Assembly (NCBI GenBank): GCA_021432635.1 | Contig: MU270046.1 | Span: forward strand, 533,913 to 597,912 | Origin: Thozetella sp. PMI_491 | Lineage: Eukaryota > Ascomycota > Sordariomycetes > Chaetosphaeriales > Chaetosphaeriaceae | Direction: 5' to 3' | DNA: 64,000 bases | Shown: positions 43,636 through 53,983 of the stretch, one piece after another | How positions within the stretch are numbered: position 1 is the first letter of the stretch | Layout of the letters: each line of letters begins with the position of its first letter | The notes under the pieces: model-generated | Seen by the model: the letters and a program-made list of their open reading frames with translations, nothing else | Databases searched by the model: none | Told to the model about the DNA's origin: nothing | Program-made: the position numbers and the translations under genes

Positions 43636-46600
43636 CTACACTGGGACACGAATAGACACTGGTGACCGGCCGGGCTGCGTCATCACGAGCCCCGGCGGCG
43701 CCGAAGAGTTCCAGCTGATAGGCACGCTGTAAAGTCCATTGTTATTGTCCACAACCGCTCCTGTAACCACTGCCGAGCCCACACCCTCCCAGGTGACGTC
43801 GGCACTTCGCCCAGGCCCTAGATAGTTGCCGTAGCGGTCCTTCGGCGTCACGACCGCCACCCCAATGCTCTGGCCTCCCGATCCCGATCCTCTATTCGCA
43901 AGTGTCACGTCGGTGAATGCGGCATCGATACCAATGCCGACGTGGACACTCCAGAGCACCTCCCGCGTGTAGACGCAGTCATCATCTCCTAGGCTCGACG
44001 CGACGGCGTGGAAGAAGAAATCGCCCTCTACAACGAGGGAATTGTTCAGCATCCGTCCGTAAACACCTGTTGGTTCCAGGTAACCGCCTGAGCCTTCGGC
44101 TCCATTATCAAGGGGGAAGGATTGCTCTAATAAACCCACAGCGATCCCAAGGTCCTTCAAGGTCTGCTGCGCTGCCGGGATGGTGTCTCCCGAAACATTC
44201 GTGTCGGGTGCGTGCAGACCCGTACTTGCCAAGATGGTCCCGACGCTGACATTAGGAGTTCCCATCGTCAGCTGAACGTTAGCCTCGTCGATCCAGGTGC
44301 CGTCGGCGAAGCCAAAGTAAACCAGTGGGTTGATCCGATCGCCGGTATAGTAGAAAGTCCTGTTGGTTTCGGGGTCGGGCGCGACTCGTAGTGTCGGGCC
44401 ACCGGTCGGAATCACATTGACGAAGTATGTCAGCGCAGGAGGAACGTCCCGCAAAACCAACCGCTTGAAAGCCCGGAGCAACGCCCTGAAGCGAGAAACT
44501 GGTGGCAAAGGAATTCTGTACACCGTATAGTTCCACCGCCCTTCCTGCTCGTCGTTGTAGGGCAGGGGTCCGCGCAAGAACGCCCACGCCCGTCCACCCT
44601 GTTCCTCCACGTTTGGCGACAACCCGCCGATTACGTGTCCCGACGGGGTTGTAACATTCACACGGAGGTCGCCACCGCGACTTATGTCGAGATCCCAGCC
44701 TACGGCCAAGGTCACTGCGTCCTCCTTGCACACGCGGAATTCCACCGGCTGCGCGAGAGGGGCGCCGGCAGGGAGGACCTGGTCGGGGTCCTGCAAGATT
44801 CCAGTCTCAAAGATGTTGCCGAATGCCAGAGAAAAGAATTTCATCAGCGCAACGCCCGTCTCTGCTGCGCTGTACAGTCCCCCATGACGTGTCGCGAGCT
44901 GGCTCAGCTTAACGCCGTCGAGGTTGGTCGCCGCGCCAAAACCAACGGCGTGCACAGCTATGTTGTTGTCCGACAGTCCCTGCTCGGCGTCGCTGATGAG
45001 TGGGAACGTGTTTTCCATCCCGTCAGTCATGAGAAGGATGGCTCGCGGGTTAACCGATCCCCCGGTTGCGAATTGCCCAATAGCCTTCTCGAGGCCATCC
45101 CCAATGCTGGTCGAACCGCTCGGTTTGAGCCCTCCAACGATTCCCGAGGAGTACGGAGCCGTCCCAATCAGCTTCGCTTTGTTCGTATCCGTAGCATCTG
45201 CCAGAGCAAAGTCCACTGGTGAGCTCGCGAATGTGTTAAATGACACAAAGCCTATCTTGTTCCCACCGGCACCCGCGCGGACCAGCTGCACGAAGAGAGA
45301 CACGGCATCTCGCGCCACCTCGATCTTGCTGCGCCCAGTAGCGTCCATCTCGATCATGCTACCTGATCGGTCGAACACTACCATGACGTCTCGCGACACT
45401 GGCTGTGGTGGCTGCGGTGTCATGTCTTTGATAATCGTCGCCGCCGGATAGTAGTTGAGGTAATAGCTGCCGCCGTAACAAGGAGCGCCGTTCGACAGCA
45501 CGCCCAGCAGCCGCCCGGCGGTGTCGAAAAGACCGGAGCCGGAGCTGCCGCCCGATACATGCACGTCGCGTGTGACCGAGATTCTTGCATCTGTAGAAGA
45601 AACGACATGTGCGAAGCCATATTCGTCCGGAATGGACAGCTTCATGACAGCTCCGTTGGGGTGGTGAAGGCCAAAAACTTGCTCGCCATTGCCGCCCGTG
45701 GTAGCGTCCCCGACCGGCAGGTCTGATCGAAGTTGGATAGGTGGTATACCGGGAGGAGAGGTTTCGAGGCGCAGGATAGCCCAGTCGTAGGGGTAATTGA
45801 CACCATCTGTCACGTACTTGATGGATACAGCTTCCTTGACCTTGAAGAACTTTGGAGCGTACGTCGATGGGCGGTTAAAGTTGCAGTCGGTTTCGTAACC
45901 AAAGATAACGGAGCTGCCTATAGCTTCCTGGTCGCTCAAGCAGTGCCCTGCTAATATCACGAGGTCTGTATCGATGAGCGTCACCGAGCACGTGCTGATT
46001 ATCTTTGTGTTGTAGAACGGGTTGGTCGGATCCTGATACTGCGAAGGAATTTCGTTCTCTGGGACAATTATCATGCCCACGCTACGCGAGACGCGCGCTC
46101 TCACGCCGTTCGGGTCCTTGACGCAGGCCGCATTGGTCCAGTTGGCTGGTGGTGTACAGAACCATGTTGGATCGAAGATTGGATCAACGTATGGAGTCGT
46201 CACGAGAAACGGATCACAGTTAGACATGCTACTAGGGTATTGACTGCCATTGTGTGGTTCTCCAACTCCTAGATTGTCGATCAAAGCACCACCGGTCGTA
46301 GCACCGTTCGTAGTGTATGTGACCGCCACGCTCTTGCCAGGCAAGGCCCTGAAGTTGATCGGGCGAGTCCACAGGGGAAATGTGTCAGCTGAGGTAAAAA
46401 CGTCGATGTCCCCATTTCCTAGGTCGATGGAGATGGTATTCTCACCCGGGAGGGTAGCGGCGCTGAAATGCAGCAGCAAAAACGTGGCACTGCTTGAGAA
46501 GGCTGACGCCGGGATCTGAACTGTCCATACGTTGGCTGGATTAGGAGCCACGCCTGTGTCAGGCCCTACGGCATAGCTAGTAGCTTGCCAGATTCCAACG

Positions 46601-46752
46601 ACATGACTCGGGGTCCGGGTCGTGTTCACAGTCTCACATGCCGGCTGAGCAAAGTTGAGCTGATCCACTCCAGAGGGTATATAGCCCTGGCTAAATGAAG
46701 TAGCCACGACAGAAGCCACGTGACTATGACAGATGAGAGCTTTCAGATTCAT
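43636..46752 (-). CDS. Large secreted protein: trypsin-like protease fused to a VWA domain
   Basis: This intronless gene encodes 1038 residues. The ATG at 46752 is preferred over the open frame to 46932 because a hydrophobic leader (MNLKALICHSHVASVVATSF) starts there and a TATA box lies 85-92 bp upstream. Order of parts: a beta-rich region with GALIDNLGVGEP, like secreted jelly-roll domains; then a chymotrypsin-fold protease with His in LAGHCL (about residue 270), Asp in YPYDWAILRL (about 322) and Ser in SGGSSGSGLFD (about 402); a Pro-rich linker; then a VWA domain with a full metal-ion site, MVVFDRSGSM, STSIGDGL and LLMTDGMEN (about 460-600). The rest is beta-rich, ending in Ig-like repeats. 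All catalytic and metal-binding residues look intact. Protease-VWA fusions are more usual in bacteria. A role in processing or binding extracellular proteins is inferred. Confidence 0.85.
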   Translation of the reverse strand: MNLKALICHSHVASVVATSFSQGYIPSGVDQLNFAQPACETVNTTRTPSHVVGIWQATSYAVGPDTGVAPNPANVWTVQIPASAFSSSATFLLLHFSAATLPGENTISIDLGNGDIDVFTSADTFPLWTRPINFRALPGKSVAVTYTTNGATTGGALIDNLGVGEPHNGSQYPSSMSNCDPFLVTTPYVDPIFDPTWFCTPPANWTNAACVKDPNGVRARVSRSVGMIIVPENEIPSQYQDPTNPFYNTKIISTCSVTLIDTDLVILAGHCLSDQEAIGSSVIFGYETDCNFNRPSTYAPKFFKVKEAVSIKYVTDGVNYPYDWAILRLETSPPGIPPIQLRSDLPVGDATTGGNGEQVFGLHHPNGAVMKLSIPDEYGFAHVVSSTDARISVTRDVHVSGGSSGSGLFDTAGRLLGVLSNGAPCYGGSYYLNYYPAATIIKDMTPQPPQPVSRDVMVVFDRSGSMIEMDATGRSKIEVARDAVSLFVQLVRAGAGGNKIGFVSFNTFASSPVDFALADATDTNKAKLIGTAPYSSGIVGGLKPSGSTSIGDGLEKAIGQFATGGSVNPRAILLMTDGMENTFPLISDAEQGLSDNNIAVHAVGFGAATNLDGVKLSQLATRHGGLYSAAETGVALMKFFSLAFGNIFETGILQDPDQVLPAGAPLAQPVEFRVCKEDAVTLAVGWDLDISRGGDLRVNVTTPSGHVIGGLSPNVEEQGGRAWAFLRGPLPYNDEQEGRWNYTVYRIPLPPVSRFRALLRAFKRLVLRDVPPALTYFVNVIPTGGPTLRVAPDPETNRTFYYTGDRINPLVYFGFADGTWIDEANVQLTMGTPNVSVGTILASTGLHAPDTNVSGDTIPAAQQTLKDLGIAVGLLEQSFPLDNGAEGSGGYLEPTGVYGRMLNNSLVVEGDFFFHAVASSLGDDDCVYTREVLWSVHVGIGIDAAFTDVTLANRGSGSGGQSIGVAVVTPKDRYGNYLGPGRSADVTWEGVGSAVVTGAVVDNNNGLYSVPISWNSSAPPGLVMTQPGRSPVSIRVPV

Positions 46753-46836
46753 TTCTAGTTTATGGGTTTTCACCGGGAAGTGGGAAACAAGGATGTGGAA
46801 AATGCATGGATAGTCAATGTCTGGTAGAAGAGGTCC

Positions 46837-46844
46837 TATATATA
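46837..46844 (-). promoter_or_regulatory. TATA box of protease-VWA gene
   Basis: TATATATA 85-92 bp upstream of the ATG at 46752. It lies inside the open frame that extends to 46932, so the longer start is unlikely. Confidence 0.5.
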
Positions 46845-49800
46845 AGTACCTGTTAACCCGGAGGATTCTACCACCGTCCATTATGAAGCATGATAACACC
46901 ATGACAAGACTAGCCCAGTCATAAGAACACATGGACTCTTAAGACAACTCATATTCGCGGGCCGATTTACTGCTCGGTATTTGGCTATTGGCTATTGAAA
47001 CTCATCGGCTGAGACGCCACATCTCCGAGGCCCAGCCGCAGAAGGACGCACGGCCACCCCCGAAAATATGCAGCTTTCATCTCCTTGGGCTACGCGCAAT
47101 AGTTGAGCCCCTGTACCACAATACGCAAGGTAGCATGAATAGGTAGTTTGGGCTTTCAGAGCGAGGGATGCCAAGCACCGGCCAGTGTGCCTGATCCTCT
47201 TCGGGAATATGAGTTTCTCGGCTCCAGAAGCGGCTGCCGAGTGTGGGTTTACATCCAGCCTTCCGGCGTGGCCCGTTTGAGTCTCGCATCTTATCAATGG
47301 TCCGAAGTCGCACGATCTGTATTCTGATGTGCATATACGAGACGAGGTTGGCTCATGATATCGAAACTGGCGGGTCACTTGGCAAGCACGTTCACAGTTT
47401 ACTCGGCCTTTCCAAAATGGTAGACTTGCCTCAGGTGCCGTAGCAGCAGCTCGATACACACGTTTTGCGCTCGCCTCATACCTAGGTAGCTACTAGCGTT
47501 AAAGGCATGTTTTATAGGGGTGTGTAAACCTGCCTTTCGGCGTCGCCCTACCTTGGACCTAAATTCTTCGTGACGGTAACCATTAAATGTGCACTGGACT
47601 TTTCGGATCCACTTTTCCCTCGTCCATTCTTACTATCGGTGCAATCTTGGCTACAAACCACCGAGTGATGAGATAGCCCATTCTTTTTTGATAGTTATTT
47701 GGTCCGAATCTAGACTCCCGTCTCACGAGGAACATCTGACGAAATGGTGCTGCACCTAACTAGTCGAAACAACATCGGGATTATCTTGGCTGACCAAGAT
47801 CTAGGCCTTGATGTGGGGCCGGAGCATAAGCGAGGGAGGCACTAGTATTTGGGCAGCGCTAACATCTTGTCTAGGCAGATGCCGATTAGGTGCCTGAAGT
47901 GGTGCATCCTGACAAGTAATTGTTCGTTCTCGGCAACAAAGCCTTCAGAAACCCTCAGAATGGATATAGACGTCTTTCTCGCTAAGGCTTAGGCAGTACT
48001 AAGTCAAGGTATTCTGGAACGCGGCAGTATACCTAGCTAGCCTATGCAGACGTGCTCTTAGGAAACAGGAAAGACTAGGAGCTCTATTGCGTAATGGAGC
48101 TAAGCAGAAGAATACACGATATTTTGAGGCAGCAGTTGATATAAGTTGATGCCCTTCTATGATAAATTTTGAATTTGTGGTCTCACCGATAAACACAATG
48201 ATGAGAGGTTTGCATATTGGGATCTATGAGAGGTTCCTTCTCCCGGGTCGTATGATAAGGACCTATTACCTGTTTTTATCTCTAGCTGTCTTGGCCGGTT
48301 CGCCTTAGTAAGGAAAATCTTGAGTCATTTCCTCTCCGATTTACACCGAGCCAAGACCATAACCCATTTACCAAGCTTCCCGTCCATCTCAACACCTCTA
48401 TTTATATAGCCTGGACACTTTACGATACGAACCAACACCAACAGTCACCAAATTTAAGATTGACATGAAGGCCGTTCATAATAGATATGGGTTTCCAGGG
48501 ACAGGTTTCTGTAGCAATATACTAGTGATCATCGTCCAGAAAAACATAGCCCAAGAGCGAGTGCAGAGGGTTTTACGAAGAGCGCCTCTATTCTAACATG
48601 CTTCTACGGCCTTCCAACAGAAATATTACGTGATACATCGGAAATATATACCGGAATGGCCGGAGGTTAGCGGGGCGGTGGAAGAAAGGTGCCGGAAGTT
48701 CTGCAAAACGTACGACGGCATTGGCATAAGCGCAGATATCGTATTGAAGGTGCAGAATTCGTAAATAGAGTTCAATGAATCCAGCCCCCTCCATGGGTAT
48801 GATTGGTAGCGCATGTCAAAGAACCCTGAATAGAAGTGCTTTAGCTGTCCACATTTGTTCTAAGCCCGAAAATGCAATGCATACCGCTTCCACTAATGAT
48901 GCACAGAGCATATACGTACCTTAGTTGGGCGATGAAAGGCGGCCGCCTGTGACGAAGGAATGGATGCCTTGCCCCACCTTCCTCCGTGCTCATTTACGGA
49001 TCGAATTTACTTTACCTATTCGGATCACCACCCTGCTTCCTCGAAAGACCAAGGCTCTCATATCTATCATAGGATACACTTGGGAAGTAGGTTCCCGTGA
49101 TATGCCTGACGAGAAGGAAACGTATGATTTAGATCTGGACAACTACATGTCTCAAAGCTCAGCCGACTAATAGCAGCTGACCTCTCCAGTTGCAACCCAT
49201 ATTTAGGAGGGTGAGGCAACCGCCCCACCGAACTTGGCTGTGCCTCTTAATTGCTATCCCCTTCTGGTAATGCTGTGACACCTACAAAGAGACAAGGTCC
49301 AGATTGCCCTCTAGGTAGGTCCCTAGGTAGGGCTGAGAATCCTGTGGGGGCGAATGGTCACCTACCCACTACTAAGACAAAGAGGACCCCTTCCCCGTCG
49401 CTAGCGGCGTTGGAATTAGTCAACAGCGTTAGGGACTTTTAGAGGCTCCATGTCACCCCGAATCTGCCAATCAGACCAATCATGCTTCTAGTCCTCGGTT
49501 GGGTGGGAAGGAGGTTCGACAACCGGGCGAGTACTGCATACAACCGTCCCATCGGCCATGCAAGTCATAGCAACTTGGGAACTAAGCATGGTAGGTGGTC
49601 ACCCATTTATTTAGCAAGTGCCACGAAGCAGCTTTAAGGGTTACTCACCATATCGAGGAAGTGCCGCAGCTGGTTGCGGTAGTAACTAATGCTGCTTACC
49701 TGGCTATACATAATTCACTAACGACGCCTATTGCCCCGCATTTAGCCATACGACGTCGATAGGCGAGGAAGGTAGGCAGCCAGCACCCCCAGCTAGGCAT

Positions 49801-50674
49801 CCTATACCCTATACTCGATGATGATTCTAGTCGGGCCACGGCACTCTCAGCACTAACTGGTTGCTCGAATACAGTTAAAGACAAGCGACGATTAACTTAG
49901 TGATAGCGTGATGGAATCAAGATTGTCCCTCGCATACAAAAACTGGGGACTATTTGTGTATTGGCAATAGTGCTACTCTGACGAGAGATCTTAGGGTCTT
50001 GGCACCGTGAGTAGGCGGCACATGGGTACCCTTCAGCAACGTTTACTCCACCACGAGCCTTTTTTTTTTGTGAGACGTCAAGTACAACTGTCGAAGGCTA
50101 ACGTGGACGAATGTTTGCTCCTTACGGACGGGCGGCAAGTACCTCTGCGGCTACATGGTATTTGAGGGTGTGAGAGTAATTGGCACTATGTTCCATCGCC
50201 CGGTCAATTGGCCCGATCCTTCCAGCCCAATGCGGTAGGTCCCCAGTAATTAGACAATATGAAGGATGACAAGCCTCTTCGTCCACTCCTAAATCGGTAC
50301 CCAAAAGCGACCCCATGGACGCGGAATAGTCTTGATTCGAGCCTCCCGAATGCATTACTACACCGGGGTCAGGTTTATTTGCCTCCCGGGGACTTGTAGC
50401 GACCAGGATGCAACTACTACCTCAGCCCATGACAGAGCCAGGTAAGCTACATAGTATTTGACATAGCCTCAGTATTTCGGCCAATCGAATCTTGTTTTAC
50501 AACACGCCATACCTGCAGCGCCAGAGACGGGTGGGTAGGAGTATTGTGTCTGTCTAAACTACGAGCGTCCGACCGAGGCGGACAGCATGGACCGTTATCC
50601 TGGTCGGGGACTTTACGTCTGGGGTCCACGCGGTTACCTAGGCTTCCGAGCATCGGGGCGCTGCAATGGCAACA
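46845..50674. other. Gene-poor region of about 3.8 kb
   Basis: Only short, mutually inconsistent open frames occur. A promoter-like start near 48465 (TTTATATAGCC upstream, ATGAAGGCC) leads to a short frame that closes quickly. A frame at 49251-49442 has gene-like composition but no start context. No terminal repeats, reverse transcriptase or transposase motifs are recognised, so the region is left unassigned. Confidence 0.45.
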
Positions 50675-50679
50675 TATAA
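50675..50679 (+). promoter_or_regulatory. TATA box of serine protease gene
   Basis: ATATAAG context, about 93 bp upstream of the ATG at 50770. Confidence 0.5.
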
Positions 50680-50769
50680 GAGCGGCCCTCGATCGCGAAT
50701 TCAGGACGACGACCACCGCAAGCAGCTCTCACCACCGAAGTCCCCCAGCAGCGAGACACAACAGACACA

Positions 50770-51845
50770 ATGGTTAGCTTCACTCAGCTCGCGGCTACGG
50801 CCGTCCTCGCCTTCTGCGCCACGGCATCGGCTCTCCCCAACAACGTGCACGTGCGCGATGATGCCGAGCTGGAGCAGTCGTACCCCATCGGCATGCTCCC
50901 GGCCAGCAAGCTGAAGTCTCTCGCCTCGTCTCCTGTCACTACCGCCCAGCACGTTCATGTCGACCTCTCCAACCTCGGCAACGCTACCGTGGCTGAGCCG
51001 TCGGAGCAGGTCGTTGCGGCTGCGAAGCGTGCTTTGGCTGGTCGCGCTGTGGCCGACACTCGTGTGCTCTACGACAACACCAACTACCCGTACCGGGCTA
51101 TGGGCCGCCTGATCTGGTCCAACGGCATCTACTGCTCTGCTTCGCTTGTTGGCGCCCGTATCGTCGCTGCCGCCCGCCACTGCGTTCCTTGTACGTACTC
51201 TCTGGCAACCCTGGTACCCATCTGTCTCTATCTAACCGGATGTGATTCTAGTGGACGGACAGCAGGTGACTCTTACCTTCCAGCCGGATTTCTACAACAG
51301 TGACCGCTTTGCTAGCTCCACGGTCAACACCTTCATTTATGTTCCTAAGGGCCAGACTGGCGACTGTGATGTTGGCTATGACTGGGCCTTCTTCATTCTT
51401 AACGATGCCCGTATGTTACCCCTCGCTGCTCCCTCGCCTAAGCTCTTTCGAGCAGCTATTGATTCTAATTCGCTCTATAGTTGGCAACAACCAGGGCTAC
51501 CTCGGAGCCAAGATCATTGACCAGAACAACGAGATCAACAAGGCTGTCTTTGCCACATTTGGCTACCCAGGTGACCTTGCCGGTGGCGCTCGCCCCTACC
51601 GCACCACCGGAATTACCGTTTCGAACGCCAACGGATGCGAAACCGGTACTCCTCTGAAGGCCAATGCCTACGTCGCCGGCGGCCAGTCGGGATCTCCCAT
51701 CTTCCGTCTCGACGACAACGGATACTACACCTACGGTACCCTGAGCGTGCAGGTCTCTGACGGCAGCGGTGTTGTCGGTGGCTGGTGGGCTGCCGGTCAA
51801 ACCTTCATTAACACCCTCATTAGTGCCCGGAATGACTTCCCGTAA
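50770..51845 (+). CDS. Secreted trypsin-like (glutamyl endopeptidase-type) serine protease
   Basis: Three exons (50770-51190, 51252-51410, 51481-51845) close to 314 residues. A signal peptide (MVSFTQLAATAVLAFCATAS) and a propeptide of about 75-80 residues ending near AKRALAGRAVADTR precede the protease domain. The catalytic His is in AAARHCVP, the Asp in VGYDWAFFIL and the Ser in AGGQSGSPIF, the S1B/V8-like arrangement also found in fungal glutamyl endopeptidases and metallo-independent exoproteases. Introns of 61 and 70 nt split the gene just after the His and Asp codons. It is very GC-biased at third positions compared with its flanks, as expected of a highly expressed secreted enzyme. It is the only intact gene in the 47-54 kb stretch. 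Confidence 0.92.
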
Positions 51846-52882
51846 AAGTGCTGGGGGAATTACAAGCATACCTTTTCTTTCTAGTATTGTATATATATGC
51901 ATAACGACTCGAATATATATTCTATCGTTTTACTATGCCAAAGCACATCAGTACACACTTCGCCAGAAACCTCAGTCAAAATTCGCGCCGTGCAAGTATA
52001 TTGGCTAATCTCGGCGTGGAAGACGTCTAAAGGAAAGGATGTGGTTGATGCTTTTTGTCCCTGACCTTGATGAGATCATCAATCTACTGCTACTTCTCGT
52101 TTCTATAAGAGGATGAAAACTGCCATATTACCGCCTCTGTCAGCTAAGGTTGTGGTGAAAGAGGGGGTCCGCTCTGACTACCATATGCCTCTCCACCACG
52201 TGGCCCGGCTCGATATAACGTTGGAATTTCCCATGTATGAAAGGGGGATGTTTAGCCAAGACTCCACTTGAGAGTCTCTGCAGGTAATCGCCACCCTTGC
52301 CCTCCACTTGGCCAATAGATTGGAGGTTCTAAAACATTCAGAAGTAGAGCAACTTCCAAAGTACCAACTTTACTAACTTCCAATATAAGATATTTCCACA
52401 AGAAGCAACTCCTCTAACAAGGTGTTCCTTCAGAAGTAGAAATGCCTCCTCTTAAAAGGATTCTTCCCATAGGATCAGTTCCTTCCATGAGTACATGCCA
52501 ATATAAGGTGCTTAAAGCTTGTGGCGGCTGGAAAACTGACACCCTCAATGGTCCAAGTAATCCGACGTTTCTTACTAGATTCAGAACATCTCTCAGCTTA
52601 TCCGCCTTGCCTAGTTTATCCAATAGGATAGGGGCTGATGTTAGATTAGTGGTCATGGTAGCTATAATCTACATAAGCTCACGGAATGGCCTAGAGAATG
52701 CCTTATATGATATACGAAGGCTCTGTTGGGTGGCGAAGTTTGGAACTATTTAATTACACATATTTTAAGGAATGAGTGTTCTCTATAAATACTGACCGTC
52801 CACTCAACCATCATATGCTCTAGATCAGCCACGTACACCCACAATCTTTTCTGTAAAAATCATCTTCACTCAACAAGCCATA
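51846..52882. other. Intergenic region with an unassigned open frame
   Basis: A minus-strand frame (52414-52656) of 80 codons has plausible composition but no recognisable motif or context. Nothing else is seen. Confidence 0.4.
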
Positions 52883-53297
52883 ATGAAGGCTTAATTTCTC
52901 CTCGCTTTTACCGCTGTTACCCGTCTAACAGGTAGTGCATTCGCTACGATTGCAATTAGCAGTCTCGAACGTTGTAATGCGGACAGGTGTATCTCCTATA
53001 CGGGTACGAGAAGAACTTTCCATCAGGTCCTAAAATGACGTTCTAGCTAGCCAAAGGTAATATACAGCGGCCTAGATTAACATTAGCATTGATCAAGTAC
53101 GCTACTCGAGCGGATTCCTAGCAACTATGGCACTTGTCAAGCAAAATCTTGACAATATACCATTTACTTTGTCTAATAAGCTCACAGAAAACCTACGAGG
53201 ATGTGGTGATTCTCTCTTGATCAACAACGGCGAAAAGACTTTCAACTCCAACTGCCAGAGTGCGAGTGATGACTTCAGCGGCGGATGCAACATCTAG
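52883..53297 (+). pseudogene. Decayed small secreted cysteine-containing protein gene
   Basis: A start codon after a CAAGCCATA leader opens a signal-peptide-like sequence (MKA, stop, then FLLAFTAVTRLTGSAFA), so the frame is broken at codon 4. Further downstream (about 53100-53297) a second coding-like piece reads SSGFLATMALVKQNLDNIPF, then LSNKLTENLRGCGDSLLINN, GEKTFNSNCQSASDDF and SGGCNI before a stop, in a form typical of the last exon of small secreted fungal proteins. The middle has several stops. An intron may separate the two pieces. The ending vaguely resembles a cyanovirin-N-type domain, but I am not confident. Confidence 0.45.
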
Positions 53298-53983
53298 CGG
53301 CACGACACCTGTTCCTAGCCTGTAACAGCCTCAATCATCATGGGTCTGCAACCTTCCTTATCCTCTGAGCATTTGACTATCTTGTACGCTTTACCGCTAC
53401 TTGTCAAAGGTGCAACTAGTGCCTGTGACGAGGCGATTTTTATGAAACCGAGGACCAGGATGCAGGAGCAGCCCATGGAGAGGCCGGCGAACGGGAAATC
53501 ACGAGATAGATTGGCACCATAAGGTAGTTGGACCTATCAACTTACCAATACCATGAATCACATATTTATCAACCTTAATAAACTAAAGGACGCCTTCATG
53601 TTATTTTAGGAATAAACTGCTACGAACAGTACGAACTGTATTTATGCACTTGAAGTACCCGTATCGACATAATGGCTTGACAGGACTGCATCGAGATGTT
53701 GGCATTCCTGGCCAAGAAGGGATTGATACCAATTGTTGCACTAGCAACTTCCCATCCACGCAATCTGAACTAGAGTAAGAAGCCATAAGAGTAATGAAAA
53801 GATCACGATTATAACGAGCTACTTGCCGTATCGATCGAGCGCGTGGATCTTATATAGTGGTGGTTGGTATCAAGGGGGTGAGGGAGAGACGCGTCGGCGC
53901 GTTGGTATGTAAGGGTGGGCGAAAGAGGGGGGGGGAGGCGAATGGCATGTAGGTCGACTTAATGCTTCCCTAAAAGTCGTATC
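53298..53983. other. Intergenic region, no gene seen
   Basis: Spacer downstream of the Clr5-ankyrin gene; only short open frames. It contains a G9 run near 53930. Confidence 0.45.

Noticed and set aside
46992-49442. Transposon remnants in the gene-poor stretch
   Set aside because: No transposase, reverse transcriptase, terminal repeats or target duplications could be recognised by eye, so no element is claimed.
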